The position numbers and the translations under genes are program-made. Shown here one piece after another: positions 9,716-26,615 of a DNA stretch of 64,000 bases. Under the pieces are notes generated by a model. The model was not told the origin of the DNA. It worked only from the letters and a program-made list of their open reading frames with translations, and ran no database searches. The DNA lies in the NCBI RefSeq assembly GCF_016093275.1, contig NZ_JAEDAK010000001.1, forward strand, positions 186,001 through 250,000, read 5' to 3'. The stretch is from Inhella proteolytica (GTDB lineage: Bacteria > Pseudomonadota > Gammaproteobacteria > Burkholderiales > Burkholderiaceae_C). Position 1 is the stretch's first letter; each line of letters starts with the position of its first letter.

Positions 9716-12668
9716 GCAGGCGGGGCGTGAGCTCGGCGGCCGGCAGCGGCCGGCCCACCAGATAGCCCTGCACCTCGTCCACGCCCATGGCGCGCAGCTG
9801 GGCCAGCTGGTCCTCGCTCTCCACGCCTTCGGCGTTGACGCGCAGGCCCAGGCTGTGGCCCATCTGGATGACGGCGGCGGCGATGGCGCGGTCGTCGGGG
9901 TCGCTGATGAGGTCGCGCACAAAGCTCTGGTCGATCTTGAGCTTGCCGATCGGGAAGCGCTTCAGGTAGGCGAGGCTGGAGTAGCCGGTGCCGAAGTCGT
10001 CCACCGCCAGGCGCACACCCAGCGCGTGGATGGCGGACAGGCTGGCATTGACCTGCTCGACGTTCTCGGCCAGCAGGCTCTCGGTCAGTTCCAGCTCCAG
10101 CAGGCTCGGGTCCAGGCCGGTCTGGGCCAGCAGCTCGCGCACGCGCTCGTGCAAGGCCTGCTTCATCAGTTGCCGGGCCGAGACGTTCACGGCCACGCGC
10201 AGGCCTTCGATGCCCTGGTCCGCCCAGGCCTTGGCCTGGCGCATGGCCTGCTCCAAGCCCCAATCGCCCAGCGCGGCAATGAAGCCGGTCTGCTCGGCCA
10301 CCGGAATGAACTTGGCGGGCGAGACGTTGCCCAGATGCGGGTGGCGCCAGCGCATCAGCGCCTCCACGCCGCGAATCTGGCCGTCGGGCATGCGCATCAG
10401 CGGCTGGTAGTGCAGCTCGAACTGGCCGGCCGGCAGCCCCAGGCGCATCTCGTGGTCCAGCAGCGCGCGCTCCTGCACGGCCTGGTCCATCTCGGGCGTG
10501 AAGAAGCTCAGCTGGTTGCGTCCGCCTTCCTTGCTGCGGTAGAGCGCGGTGTCGGCCGCCTTCAGCAGCTCGGGGTAGCTGCTGCCATCGCTGGGGAAGA
10601 GGGCGATGCCGATGCTGGCCGTGAGCGTGAACTGGGCGTTGTCCACCTGCAGGCGTTCGGCCAGCGCGGTCTGCACGCGCTGCACCAGGGCGGCCAGGGC
10701 GCCGGCTTCATTGGTGCGCAGCAGCACCAGGAACTCGTCGCCGCCCAGGCGGCCCACCAATTCGTCGGCCCGCACCAGCGCACGCAGGCGCTGGGCCACG
10801 CCCTGCAGCACGCGGTCGCCCATGGCGTGGCCGAGCGAGTCGTTGATGTGCTTGAAGTGGTCCAGGTCCAGGAACATCAGGCCAAACTGGCCCTGGCCGC
10901 GGCGCGCCTCGGCCAGCAGGGCTTCGGCGCGTTCCTGCAGCTGGGTGCGGTTGGGCAGCTCGGTCAGCGGGTCGAAGTAGGCCAGGCGGCGGATCTGCGC
11001 GGCGGCCTGCTGCTCCAGCGTGATGTCCTCCAGCAGGGCCACCAGGTTCAGCACCTGCTCGGCCGCGCCGCGCACGGCCAGCAGGGTCATGCGGGCGGGG
11101 TAGGGCGCCTCGCCCTGGCGCCGCACCCAGACTTCGCCCTTCCAATAGCCCTGGCGCTGCACTGCCTCCCAGCGGCCGGACCAATCGACGCGCGTGCCCG
11201 CCGGTGCGGCCTCCAGGCCTTCCAGTGCCTGGCCCAGCAGCTCGGCCTCGCGCAGGCCGGTGCTGTGCTCGAAGGCGGGGTTGACGCGCAGGATGCCGCC
11301 CTCGGGCGCGGCGATGACGATGGCCTCGTGGCTGACTTCGAACACCGAGGCGGCCAGGCGCTGCTCGGCCTCGCCCTGCTTGAGCGGGCCGATGTCGGTC
11401 AGCGTGCCCAGCAGGCGCAGGGGCCGGCCGTCGGCGTCGCGCTCGACCAGCCGGCCTTGGGCCAGGGTCCAGGTCCAGCCGCCTTCGGGCTTGCCGAGGC
11501 GGAACTCGGCACGGAAGCCCTCGGCCTCGCCCCGCAGATGGGCCTTGAGCGCGGCCCAGGTGGGCTCGCGGTCGTCGGGGTGGATCTGCTCCAGCCAGCG
11601 CTGGCGCAGGCCCGCGCCGCTCCAGTGCGGGCGAAGGCCGTCGCTGAGCCATTGCGCGTCCAGGCGCGGTTGGCCGTTCACCCATTCCAGCCCCCAGGTG
11701 CCGGTCTGGCTGCCCTCGATGGCCAGGCGCCAGCGCAGATCCTGGCGGCGCATCTCGGCCGTGCGCACGCTCACGAACCAGCTGGTGATGTAGAGCCCGA
11801 TGATGAACAGGCAGGTCTGCAGCGTCGTGGCCGGGTTGTCCAGCCCTACCAGCATGGGGCTGCCCTGGGCGGCTGCCAGCACGGCCAGCCAGGCGGTGAC
11901 GAACAGGCTCAGCGAAAGCAGGCGCTGGCTGGCGCGCAGGGCCAGCCAGACATGCAGCAGCAGGGGCGCAAACAGCAGGGTGTGCGGCCAGCCGCGCGTC
12001 AGCGGGGAGAGCAGCAGGAAGGCGCTGCCACCCACGCACAGCAGCGCCAGCGGCAGGCTGCGCAGCGTGGAGACGGGCTGCGCGCCGCGCGCGCTGGCGG
12101 GCTTGGCAAAGGCCAAGAGCACGGGCGCCACCACCATCACGCCCAGCGCATCGCCCAGCCACCACACCAGGCCGGCGCCCAGGGCGCTGTGGCCGTCCAG
12201 CTGGTGGTGCAGCATCAGCTGGGTCGCGCCATTCACCGCGCTGATGAGCGAGCCGCCCAGGCAGCCCACCAGCAGGAACAGCAGCAGGTCGCGCGCCGAG
12301 GCCAGGGGTTCGTGGATACCCAGGCGCTGCAGGCTGCGCGCCGCCATCCAGGGCCCGAGGGTATTGCCCAGCGCAATGCCCAGCACCAGCTCGGGTTGCG
12401 GGTTCACGGTGCTGTTTACCGCCGCCGAGGCGGCAAAGATCGCCACCGCCTGCAGCGGGCCCCAGCGCAACAGGGCCGCCAGGGCGATGCCGGTGGGCGG
12501 CCAGATCAGCGCGACATGCTGGCCCAGGTAAGGATTGCCCAGCGCCAGATAGCCCGCGCCGAAGTAGGCCAGGCCCACCAGCAGCCAGCGCAGCAGCAGG
12601 CGCAACGGGTCGCTCGCTGCCTGGCCCAGGGGGCGGCGCAGCAGGTCGGGCAGATCGAGGGCGGGCAT
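9693..12668 (-). CDS. MASE1-PAS-PAS-GGDEF-EAL cyclic-di-GMP protein
   Basis: A 991-residue inner-membrane protein. Residues about 20-310 are a MASE1 sensor (GYLALGNPYLGQHVALIWPP and further helices). A PAS_3 and a PAS domain follow (about 315-550). The GGDEF domain keeps GRLGGDEFLVLL but its inhibitory RxxD site reads RADE. The EAL domain has EALMRWRHP, ELTES, DDFGTG and KLKIDQSF, the residues needed for catalysis. Both synthesis and hydrolysis of cyclic-di-GMP are therefore possible. Its start is 90 bp downstream of the PAS kinase gene, and the two may share a transcript. Confidence 0.94.
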   Translation of the reverse strand: MPALDLPDLLRRPLGQAASDPLRLLLRWLLVGLAYFGAGYLALGNPYLGQHVALIWPPTGIALAALLRWGPLQAVAIFAASAAVNSTVNPQPELVLGIALGNTLGPWMAARSLQRLGIHEPLASARDLLLFLLVGCLGGSLISAVNGATQLMLHHQLDGHSALGAGLVWWLGDALGVMVVAPVLLAFAKPASARGAQPVSTLRSLPLALLCVGGSAFLLLSPLTRGWPHTLLFAPLLLHVWLALRASQRLLSLSLFVTAWLAVLAAAQGSPMLVGLDNPATTLQTCLFIIGLYITSWFVSVRTAEMRRQDLRWRLAIEGSQTGTWGLEWVNGQPRLDAQWLSDGLRPHWSGAGLRQRWLEQIHPDDREPTWAALKAHLRGEAEGFRAEFRLGKPEGGWTWTLAQGRLVERDADGRPLRLLGTLTDIGPLKQGEAEQRLAASVFEVSHEAIVIAAPEGGILRVNPAFEHSTGLREAELLGQALEGLEAAPAGTRVDWSGRWEAVQRQGYWKGEVWVRRQGEAPYPARMTLLAVRGAAEQVLNLVALLEDITLEQQAAAQIRRLAYFDPLTELPNRTQLQERAEALLAEARRGQGQFGLMFLDLDHFKHINDSLGHAMGDRVLQGVAQRLRALVRADELVGRLGGDEFLVLLRTNEAGALAALVQRVQTALAERLQVDNAQFTLTASIGIALFPSDGSSYPELLKAADTALYRSKEGGRNQLSFFTPEMDQAVQERALLDHEMRLGLPAGQFELHYQPLMRMPDGQIRGVEALMRWRHPHLGNVSPAKFIPVAEQTGFIAALGDWGLEQAMRQAKAWADQGIEGLRVAVNVSARQLMKQALHERVRELLAQTGLDPSLLELELTESLLAENVEQVNASLSAIHALGVRLAVDDFGTGYSSLAYLKRFPIGKLKIDQSFVRDLISDPDDRAIAAAVIQMGHSLGLRVNAEGVESEDQLAQLRAMGVDEVQGYLVGRPLPAAELTPRLLSDRAGA

Positions 12669-12758
12669 GCCTTCAGAAGCTCCTGACGCGCAAGGGCGCG
12701 AAGGGCGACATTCTGGTGGCGCCCGGGCCCGTGGTCCGGGGGCGCGGCGCGAACAATG

Positions 12759-14456
<1,698 letters not shown>

Positions 14457-14551
14457 GGGCCGGCCGAGTGTGACCCTGCCCCTGGGGCCTCACAAGCCAG
14501 CGAAACCCCAGTGCGGGCCGGGTGGGCGGTCAGATGCCACGCCGGAACAAG

Positions 14552-14577
14552 AAAAAAGGCGCCCGAAGGCGCCTTTT
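14552..14577 (-). terminator. Bidirectional-looking terminator after acnA
   Basis: A perfect GGCGCC/GGCGCC stem with loop CGAA, flanked by A6 on the left and T4 on the right. Read leftward (the direction of acnA, which ends 100 bp away) the hairpin is followed by six T. It also faces the divergent PAS kinase promoter region. Confidence 0.75.
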
Positions 14578-14676
14578 GGATGCTTGCGAGACCGATCAGG
14601 CGGCCAGCAGCAGACGGAAAACCCCGCCGCGCGGTCAGCGCGGCGGTCCTGTTCCGGCAGGCCCTGCCTGCAGTGC

Positions 14677-17397
14677 TCAGGCAGCGAGGAGCTGACGGAG
14701 CACGAAAGGCAGGATGCCGCCGTGGAAGTAGTAATCCACCTCGATGGCGGTGTCGATGCGCAGCTTCAGGCTGACTTCCTTCTTGCTGCCGTCGGCGCGG
14801 GTGATCACCATCTTGGCGTCGCCCTGGGGCTTGATCTCCTTGGCCAGCTCGATGTCGATGGTCTCGTCACCCTTCAGGCCCAGGCTCTCCCAGCTGTCGC
14901 TGCCCTTGAACTGCAGGGGCAGCACGCCCATGCCGATCAGGTTGGAGCGGTGGATGCGCTCGAAGCTCTTGGCCACCACGGCCTTGATGCCCAGCAGCTG
15001 GGTGCCCTTGGCGGCCCAGTCGCGGCTCGAACCCGTGCCGTACTCCTCGCCGGCGAAGATCACGGTGGGCGTGCCTTCGGCGATGTACTCCATGGCGGCG
15101 TCGTAGATGGCCTTCTTCTCGCCGTTCTTCAGCGTGTAGCCACCCTCTTCGCGGCTGCCATCGGCCTTGGCCGGCAGCATCAGGTTCTTGACGCGCACGT
15201 TGGCGAAGGTGCCGCGCATCATCACGTCGTGGTTGCCGCGGCGCGCGCCGTAGCTGTTGAAGTCGGCCTTCTGCACGCCGTTCTCGATCAGGAACTTGCC
15301 CGCGGGCGTGGTTTCCTTGAACGAGCCGGCCGGGCTGATGTGGTCGGTGGTGATGGAGTCACCGAACAGCGCCATCACCTTGGCGCCTTGCACGCCGGTC
15401 GTCACGGCCTTGGGCTCCATCTCGAAGTCGCCGAAGAAGGGCGGCTGGGCGATGTAGGTGCTCTTGGGCCAGTTGTAGACCTGGCCCTTGACGCCCTTGA
15501 TGGCATCCCACAGCTTGCCGGGCTTGTTCTTGACCTTGTCGTAGTTCTCCTTGAACGCCTTGGCGTTCATGGCGTGCTTCATCAGCTTGTAGACCTCGTC
15601 GCTGGTCGGCCAGATGTCTCCCAGGAAGACGTCCTTGCCGCCCTTGCCCTTGCCCACGGGCTGGGTCATCAGGTCCTTGGTGACGTTGCCGGCAATGGCG
15701 TAGGCCACCACCAGCGGCGGGCTGGCCAGGAAGTTGGCCTTCAGGTTCGGGTGGATGCGGGCCTCGAAGTTGCGGTTGCCCGAGAGCACGGCCGCGCAGA
15801 CCAGGTCGTTGTCCTGGATGACCTTGTTCAGCTCCGGCGTCAGGTCGCCGGCGTTGCCGATGCAGGTCGTGCAGCCGTAGGCGGCGACGTTGAAGCCGAG
15901 CTTTTCCAGGTAGGGCAACAGGCCGGCCTTTTCCAGGTACTCGGTGACGATGCGCGAGCCCGGGGCCAGCGAGGTCTTGATGTGCGGGGCCACCTTCAGG
16001 CCGGCTTCGACGGCCTTCTTGGCCAGCAGGCCGGCGGCCAGCAGCACGCCCGGATTGCTGGTGTTGGTGCAGCTGGTGATGGCGGCGATCAGCACGTCGC
16101 CGTTCTTCACGTCGATGCCGTTGTCGGCCTTGAAGGTCTGGGCCAGCTTCTCGGCCGGCTGGTTGAAGCCGTTCTCGGCGGTGGGCTTGCTGAACAGCTC
16201 GCCGAACTTCGAGCTCAGATGGGTGATCTCGATGCGGTCCTGCGGGCGCTTGGGGCCGGCCAGGCTCGGGGCCACGGTGCTCAGGTCCAGCTTGACGACG
16301 CTGGTGTAGTCGATCTCGCCGGCCTTGGGCACGCCGAACATCTTCTGCGCCTTCCAGTAGGCCTCGAAGGCTTCGATCTCGGCCTTGCTGCGGCCGGTGC
16401 CCTTGAAGTACTCGACGGTCTTCTCGTCGACCGGGAAGAAGCCCATGGTGGCGCCGTACTCGGGGGCCATATTGGCGATGGTGGCGCGGTCCGGCAGGGC
16501 CAGGGTGCGGGTGCCTTCGCCGAAGAACTCGACGAACTTGCCCACCACCTTGTGCTTGCGCAGGATCTCGGTGACGGTCAGCACCAGGTCGGTGGCGGTC
16601 ACGCCTTCGCGAAGCTGCCCGGTCAGCTCGAAGCCCACGACGTCGGGGGTCAGGAAGTAGACCGGCTGGCCCAGCATGCCGGCCTCGGCCTCGATGCCGC
16701 CCACGCCCCAGCCGACCACGCCAATGCCGTTGATCATGGTGGTGTGGCTGTCGGTGCCGACCAGGCTATCCGGGTAGTACACGCCGGCCTTGGTCTTGTG
16801 CACGCCGCGCGCCAGGTACTCCAGGTTCACCTGGTGCACGATGCCGAAGCCCGGGGGCACGACGCCGAAGGTGTCGAAGGCCTGCATGCCCCACTTCATG
16901 AATTCGTAGCGCTCGCGGTTGCGCTCGAACTCCAGCTTCATGTTCAGGTCCAGCGCCTTCTTGTTGCCGAAGTGGTCGATCATGACGCTGTGGTCGACGA
17001 CCAGGTCCACTGGCACCAGCGGCTCGATGGCCTTGGGGTTCTTGCCCATCTTGGCGGCGACGTTGCGCATCGCGGCCAGGTCGGCCAGCAGGGGCACGCC
17101 GGTGAAGTCCTGCAGCACCACGCGGGCGACGACGAAGGGGATCTCATCGCTGCGCTCGGCGGTCGGCTTCCAGTTGGCGAGCTGCTCGACGTGCTCCTTG
17201 GTCACCTTCTTGCCGTCGCAGTTGCGCAGCACCGACTCCAGCACGATGCGCATCGAAACGGGCATGCGGCTCACGTTCGGGAACTGCTTGGCCAGCTTGG
17301 GCAGGCTGAACAGCTGACCTTCCTTGCCGGAAGCGGTCTTGAAGCTGGCCTGGGTCTTGGCGAAGGGGTGCGAGGGCGCGCGGGTGGGCTTGGCCAT
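14677..17397 (-). CDS. acnA: Aconitate hydratase (AcnA/IRP1 type)
   Basis: Aconitase interconverts citrate and isocitrate in the TCA cycle using a [4Fe-4S] cluster. The 906-residue length fits AcnA/IRP1, not AcnB. Cluster cysteines lie in [12 protein letters not shown] and [12 protein letters not shown]. Other signatures are [21 protein letters not shown] and the C-terminal swivel motif [17 protein letters not shown] with [18 protein letters not shown]. It is monocistronic, with a terminator downstream and about 150 bp to the divergent sensor operon upstream. Confidence 0.98.
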   Translation of the reverse strand: MAKPTRAPSHPFAKTQASFKTASGKEGQLFSLPKLAKQFPNVSRMPVSMRIVLESVLRNCDGKKVTKEHVEQLANWKPTAERSDEIPFVVARVVLQDFTGVPLLADLAAMRNVAAKMGKNPKAIEPLVPVDLVVDHSVMIDHFGNKKALDLNMKLEFERNRERYEFMKWGMQAFDTFGVVPPGFGIVHQVNLEYLARGVHKTKAGVYYPDSLVGTDSHTTMINGIGVVGWGVGGIEAEAGMLGQPVYFLTPDVVGFELTGQLREGVTATDLVLTVTEILRKHKVVGKFVEFFGEGTRTLALPDRATIANMAPEYGATMGFFPVDEKTVEYFKGTGRSKAEIEAFEAYWKAQKMFGVPKAGEIDYTSVVKLDLSTVAPSLAGPKRPQDRIEITHLSSKFGELFSKPTAENGFNQPAEKLAQTFKADNGIDVKNGDVLIAAITSCTNTSNPGVLLAAGLLAKKAVEAGLKVAPHIKTSLAPGSRIVTEYLEKAGLLPYLEKLGFNVAAYGCTTCIGNAGDLTPELNKVIQDNDLVCAAVLSGNRNFEARIHPNLKANFLASPPLVVAYAIAGNVTKDLMTQPVGKGKGGKDVFLGDIWPTSDEVYKLMKHAMNAKAFKENYDKVKNKPGKLWDAIKGVKGQVYNWPKSTYIAQPPFFGDFEMEPKAVTTGVQGAKVMALFGDSITTDHISPAGSFKETTPAGKFLIENGVQKADFNSYGARRGNHDVMMRGTFANVRVKNLMLPAKADGSREEGGYTLKNGEKKAIYDAAMEYIAEGTPTVIFAGEEYGTGSSRDWAAKGTQLLGIKAVVAKSFERIHRSNLIGMGVLPLQFKGSDSWESLGLKGDETIDIELAKEIKPQGDAKMVITRADGSKKEVSLKLRIDTAIEVDYYFHGGILPFVLRQLLAA

Positions 17398-17551
17398 GGG
17401 GTGTTGTCCTAGGGAAAAAACGGCGGCCGAGACGATACCGCGTTTATCCCAACGCCCAGCTGACAGCGCCTAGAGGCTGTGGTGAAAACGCGAGGTTTGG
17501 CCCTCAGGGCGCTGCATATAGTGGCCCGACCCACCCCCAGCCTTCGCGAGG

Positions 17552-18588
17552 ATGCGCCTGCCCTTCGTGTTGCATGTTGCGCTTGTTGCTTCATCGTCCG
17601 CCTGGGCGCAGCCCGCGGCAGTCGGCGCGGCCGCAGCCTGGGCCGCGCCCCTGCTGTTTGGCCTGGCCCTGCTGCTGGCAGTGGCCTGGGGCCTGCGCAG
17701 CGCCCGGCGGGCGCGCAGCCTGAGTGATGCATTGGCCCAGGCGCAGGCCCGGCTGGGCCAGCATGAGGCGCAGGCCCTGCGCCGCCAGCAAGCGCAGGAG
17801 ATCGCGGCCCATATGCAGCAGGCCGATTCGCCGCAGGGCCTGGGCGAGCGCCTGCTGGCAGGCCTGGCACCCATCCTGGGCCTGGGCGCGGGCCTGGTGG
17901 CGCGCTGGGACGCCGAGCAGCAGCAGCTGCAAGCGCTGGCGCGCTGGGCCGGTGCGGGGGCCGATCTGCAGGCCGCCAGCGCGTCCAGCCTGGGGCTGAT
18001 GAGCGATTGCGCGCGCCGCGGCGAGCCCTTGGTGCTGGGGGCGCAGGAGGCGGGCGGGCTGCGCATCCAGTCCGGCCTGGGCGGCATGCCAGCACGCACC
18101 CTGGTGCTGCAGCCCGTGCGCCAGGGCGGCCGGGTGCATGCCGTGTTGGAGCTGGCTTCCACGCGCGAGTGGACTGAGGGCGATCACCAGCTGCTGGCCG
18201 ACCTGGAACCCCTGATCGCGCTCAGCCTGGCGCTGCAGGCGCGCGCCCAGCGCGGCCTGGTGGGCGGCGAGGACCAGAAGGACCAATGGCTGCTCGATGC
18301 CCCGAGCGCGTTCACCGCGCAGGACGCCGCCGGGGCGCTGCACTACGCCAACCGCGCGTTCGCGCAGCTCATCGGCCTGGAGCCGCAACAGCCGCTGCCC
18401 GGCCATCTGCGCTCCACCTGGGCCGATGTGGAGCAGCTGAACGATTTCCTGCACAAGGCGGCCGAACAGCCCGAGCTGCGCGGCTTTGCGGCGCAGCTGC
18501 TGCGCCAGGACGGGCGCCGCCTGCAGGTGCTGATTGACGCCCGCTGGTCCCATCACGAGGGCCGGCGCAGCCTGCTCGCCGTCTACCG

Positions 18589-18598
<10 letters not shown>
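17552..18598 (+). CDS. Membrane-anchored GAF-PAS sensor protein without output domain
   Basis: A 348-residue product with a signal-peptide-like N terminus (ending WAQ), one transmembrane helix (about residues 28-50) and a short coiled coil. A GAF domain (about 75-225) carries [10 protein letters not shown] and VLELAST, and a C-terminal PAS-like region follows (about 245-345, [13 protein letters not shown]). No histidine kinase, cyclase or phosphodiesterase domain is present. It overlaps the following hybrid kinase by 10 nt and shares its GAF subtype, which suggests an accessory sensor or an evolutionary fragment of the same architecture. It heads a four-gene operon. Confidence 0.8.
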
Positions 18599-22874
<4,276 letters not shown>

Positions 22875-22878
<4 letters not shown>

Positions 22879-24476
22879 GCCGGCGCGGCGCTGCCGATCT
22901 GCTGCAGTCGCACCGGGCCTGGCTGCGCGTGGGCGTGGTGCTGGCCGCGCTGCTGGTGGGCCTGCTGGCGGCCGCGCTGGCCTGGGAATGGGAGGCGCGC
23001 AAGGCTGTGGCGCAGCTGGCGGTGCAGACCCAGCGCGAGGCCGATGCGCTGCAGGCGCGCACCCTGGGCGGCCGGGCGATGGGCGCGGTGCTCATCGCCG
23101 GCCAGCTGGATGTCACCGTGCAGGAGGCGGCGCGCTCGCGCGAGGTCCTGCGCGGCCTGGCCAGCGAACGCCTGCGCGAGGTGCTCGAAACCCTGGCGCG
23201 CGGGGTGGAGGCCGATGGCGCCTTCGTCGTCAACGACGAGGGCCGCGTCGTCGGCCAATGGGACAACGGCGTGCGCTCGCTGCTGGGGCAGGATTTGCGC
23301 CAGCAGCCCTATGTGCAGATGGCGCGCGAGCGCGTCGAGAACATCTATGCCGCCGTCTCTGCCAGCGGCGCCGAGCGCTTCATCATGCTGGCCGCGCCCA
23401 TCTACGCCGAACAGGGCAACCACGGCGAGGTGCGCGGCGTGCTGGTGCTGCGCCTGCTGATGGGGCAGATCGACCGCGCGCTCGCCGTCAGCGCCGATGA
23501 AGCGCTGCTGCTTTCACCGCAGGGCGTCGTCTATTCGGCCAGCCGGGCCGACTGGCTGTTCGCGCTCAGGCCCGGTGGGCCGCGCCAGGAGCGCCTGCAG
23601 GCCTTGGCGCGCAGCGGCCAGTACGGCCGCCTGTTCGAGGGCGGGCGCGAGGTGCCCGAGCTCGGCTTCCTGGCCCAGGGCGAGCGTGTGTGGGTCGATG
23701 GCCGCCCCATGCTGCGGGGCCAGGCGCCGGTGCAATGGAACGATGTGGACGGCGACTGGCAGGTGCTGCTGCTGCGCAGCGCCGGCCTGCCCTGGCCCGC
23801 CATGCTGGCCGCCGGCGTGCTGGGCGCGGCGCTCACGGCCCTGCTGCTGGCCGCGCTGTGGCGCGCCGCCGCTCACGAACGGGCACGCCGCCGCGTGGTG
23901 GAAGAACAGGCCGCCACGGCCGCCCGCATGGCCGAGCAGGCCGAGTGGCAGACCCGCGTGGCCGCACTGGGGGCCAGCCTGCAGCTGACGCGCGACGTGC
24001 CCACGCTGGCGCAGCGCTTCTTCGACGGCCTGGCCACCCTGATGCCCGTGCACCAGGCCACGCTCTACGCCGGCGGCGCGCCCCTGCGCCTGCTGGCTGA
24101 ATACGGGGCCAGCGGCGCGCCCCAGACCATTGAACTGGGCAGCGGCCTGGTGGGCGCCTGCGCGCGCGACCGCGCCCCGCTCTGGCTCGATCGCCCGCCC
24201 GAAGGCTTCTGGCGCGTGCGCACCGGCCTGGCCGAAGGCCCGGCCCAGGCCCTGGTGCTGCTGCCCGTGCTGCGCAGTGACACCCTGGTGGCCGTGCTCG
24301 AACTCGCCAGCCTGCAGCAGACCCTGCTGGAGCAGCGCAGCACGCTGGAAGCCCTGCTGCCCGTGCTGGCCCTGAACCTGGAAGCCGCGCTGAATCAGAC
24401 GCCCCACCCAGCCGAGTCGCAATCAACCGAGGGAGGACCGGATGCTGCCCAAGCCCACCGTGCTCGTGGTCGATGA
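22875..24476 (+). CDS. Cache-like/GAF membrane sensor protein without output domain
   Basis: A 533-residue protein starting at the ATG that overlaps the kinase stop (ATGA). Helix 1 (about 18-40) and helix 2 (about 305-330) bracket a periplasmic region of some 260 residues that looks like a double Cache domain ([27 protein letters not shown]). After a coiled coil comes a GAF domain (about 370-520) with [14 protein letters not shown] and VLELASL, the same subtype as in the two genes upstream. No catalytic domain follows. Its last 35 nt overlap the next gene. Confidence 0.82.
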
Positions 24477-25521
24477 CACCCCGGACAACCTCAGCCTGAT
24501 GAGCGCGCTCTTGCGCGACGAATACCGCGTCAAGGTCGCCAACCATGGCGAGAAGGCCTTGCGCATCGTGCAAGACGACCCGCCCGACCTGATCCTGCTC
24601 GACGTCATGATGCCGGACCTCGACGGCTACGAGGTCTGCCGCCGCCTCAAGGCCATGCCCCAGGCGCGCGAGCTGCCGGTGATCTTCCTCACCGCCAAAA
24701 GCGAGGTGGCCGACGAGACCCTCGGCTTTTCGCTCGGCGCGGTGGACTACATCACCAAGCCCATCAGCCCGCCCATCGTGCTGGCGCGTGTGCGCACGCA
24801 CTTGCTGCTCAAGCAGAGCCAGGATTTCCTGCGCGACAAGGCCGAGTACCTGGAGGCTGAGGTGGCGCGCCGCGGCGCTGAACTTGCTGCCATCCAGGAC
24901 GTCACCATCCTGGCCATGGCCAGCCTGGCCGAGACGCGCGACAACGACACCGGCAACCACATCCGCCGCACCCAGCACTACGTGCGCGCGCTCGCCCTGC
25001 ACCTGCGCCAGGACCCGCGCTTCGCGCCCCAGCTCAGCGATGCCGCCATCGAGCTGCTCTACAAGTCCGCGCCCCTGCACGACATCGGCAAGGTCGGCAT
25101 TCCCGACCAGATCCTGCTCAAGCCTGCGCCCTACGACCCGGCCGAGTTCGAGGTGATGAAGCAGCACCCGCGCCTGGGCCGCGCGGCCATCGAGGCCGCC
25201 GAACGCCAGCTCGGCCGCGCCGTCCCCTTCCTGTCGGTGGCCAAGGAGATCGCCTACAGCCACCAGGAGAAGTGGGACGGCAGCGGCTACCCCGAAGGCC
25301 TGAAGGGTGAAGCCATCCCTCTGAGCGCGCGGCTGATGGCGCTGGCCGACGTGTACGACGCCCTCATCAGCGAGCGCGTCTACAAACCCGCCTTCAGCCA
25401 CGCCGAGGCAAAAGCCATCATCCGCGGCGGCAGTGGCAGCCACTTCGACCCGGCGGTGGTGGAGGCCTTCGAGGCGATCGAGGCGGAGTTTGTGGGGATT
25501 GCGGGGCGGTATCGGGATTGA
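24442..25521 (+). CDS. REC-HD-GYP response regulator (cyclic-di-GMP phosphodiesterase type)
   Basis: A 359-residue two-domain regulator. The receiver domain (about 5-120) has phosphoacceptor Asp in LLDVMMPDLDGY. The HD-GYP domain (about 150-345) has HDIGKVGIPD and HQEKWDGSGYPEGL with the later ADVYDAL motif. The family hydrolyses cyclic-di-GMP to GMP. The start at 24442 is inside the previous gene and has a strong GGGAGGA site at 24431-24437. It is the only output protein of the operon, so it probably receives phosphate from the hybrid kinase HPt. Confidence 0.93.
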   Translation: MLPKPTVLVVDDTPDNLSLMSALLRDEYRVKVANHGEKALRIVQDDPPDLILLDVMMPDLDGYEVCRRLKAMPQARELPVIFLTAKSEVADETLGFSLGAVDYITKPISPPIVLARVRTHLLLKQSQDFLRDKAEYLEAEVARRGAELAAIQDVTILAMASLAETRDNDTGNHIRRTQHYVRALALHLRQDPRFAPQLSDAAIELLYKSAPLHDIGKVGIPDQILLKPAPYDPAEFEVMKQHPRLGRAAIEAAERQLGRAVPFLSVAKEIAYSHQEKWDGSGYPEGLKGEAIPLSARLMALADVYDALISERVYKPAFSHAEAKAIIRGGSGSHFDPAVVEAFEAIEAEFVGIAGRYRD

Positions 25522-25589
25522 GTGGATCGACGGCGCGGAGGCCAGGTCGCGGGAGCACTAGTCCGGACGCTTCGGCATGATGTTCCAGA

Positions 25590-25913
25590 TCAGCGCGTGG
25601 ACAAGTCGAAGGCAATCGTCAGGCCGAGCCAAGAACCTGCGGCCGCCAAGGCCAGCGCACCGCGGGCTCGGTTGCTCAGCGTGTGGGGTGATTCGGTGCC
25701 CGAAGGATCCTCTTCAAGTCGGTAGGACTCCGAGTACTTTCCTGGGCCCAACAGCGGAAAAGCCACGAACGCCAGGCCGATTGCGACCAGGGTGGCCAGA
25801 TCCACCAGTTCACGGGCAGTGGCGATGTGTCTGTACCAAGCCAGGCCGGCGGTGAGGACAGCGCTTCCACAGAGGGCCAAGAGGTAGAAGCGAATGGCGG
25901 TGCGCGGGATCAT
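25590..25913 (-). CDS. Small three-helix membrane protein, hypothetical
   Basis: The ATG at 25913 gives 107 residues with three hydrophobic helices (about 7-28, 36-56 and 83-102). A longer form from 26030 would add 39 polar residues without membrane character, so the inner start is preferred although its ribosome site is weak. The region 25520-26080 looks lower in G+C than its neighbours, a hint of separate origin. No family is recognised. Confidence 0.5.
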   Translation of the reverse strand: MIPRTAIRFYLLALCGSAVLTAGLAWYRHIATARELVDLATLVAIGLAFVAFPLLGPGKYSESYRLEEDPSGTESPHTLSNRARGALALAAAGSWLGLTIAFDLSTR

Positions 25914-26078
25914 GAGGAACTGCCCATCGGGCGGGCTGTAGGTGGAGCAATGCGCGACGGTGGTCTGGCTGGGCTGCGAGCGCCCCTGGCGGCCGCGCCT
26001 GGAATAGCTTCTCGCGTTGCTCAGAGCCATTCCAGGCGCGACGGTGGCAGGCTTGAATTGCCGCCGGTTCGGTTTCCT

Positions 26079-26549
26079 TCAACCGCTCTTTTTGAGGAAC
26101 CGCTCCAGATTCCCCCGCGCCTGTTTGCGCACCTTCTGCCGCAAGAAGCCGCTCCACCCCAGCAACAGTCCCGGCGCGCCCAGTGCCTGGCGTGACCAGG
26201 CCCAGAAGTCGAAGCGGTCGCGCTGCTTGCGGATCAGGCCCTGGGCGTTGAACTCGAACTGGCTGTCGATCTTGTTGTGCACCATGCGGCCGGTGGCCGA
26301 GAAGCGGTAGATCGGCTCCCAGTGCGCGGTGTTCGGGCCTATGGGGCCGACGCGCAGCTCCCAGTCCTTGGCGCCCTGCGCCTTGACGGCGCTGCAGAGC
26401 ATGGCCCACATGCCGGCGACCTCGCGCTTGCCGCGCAGGCTGAAGGCTTCGTCGTCAAACTCGGCGTCTTCGGCATAGCAGGCCGCCATGGCATCGGCGT
26501 CCAGGCGGTTGAAGGCGGCGTACAGGGCTTCGAGGGTGGCTTGGCTCAT
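26079..26549 (-). CDS. Nuclear transport factor 2-like (SnoaL-fold) protein
   Basis: A 156-residue protein whose opening LEALYAAFNRLDADAMAACYAEDAEFDDEAF-type pattern (short helix, FNRLDADAMAACYAEDAEF) is the NTF2/SnoaL cone-fold signature. The middle has FSATGRMVHNKIDSQFEF. Such proteins are small-molecule enzymes or binding domains and the fold does not reveal the substrate. It may be the last gene of the lexA transcript, 66 bp downstream of the small HhH protein. Confidence 0.75.
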   Translation of the reverse strand: MSQATLEALYAAFNRLDADAMAACYAEDAEFDDEAFSLRGKREVAGMWAMLCSAVKAQGAKDWELRVGPIGPNTAHWEPIYRFSATGRMVHNKIDSQFEFNAQGLIRKQRDRFDFWAWSRQALGAPGLLLGWSGFLRQKVRKQARGNLERFLKKSG

Positions 26550-26615
26550 GGCGGCGATTGTGGGCTGCGGGTGCCAAGGGGCGCCTGCGTGCTTCCAGGG
26601 GGGCGGCCCGGTGCC

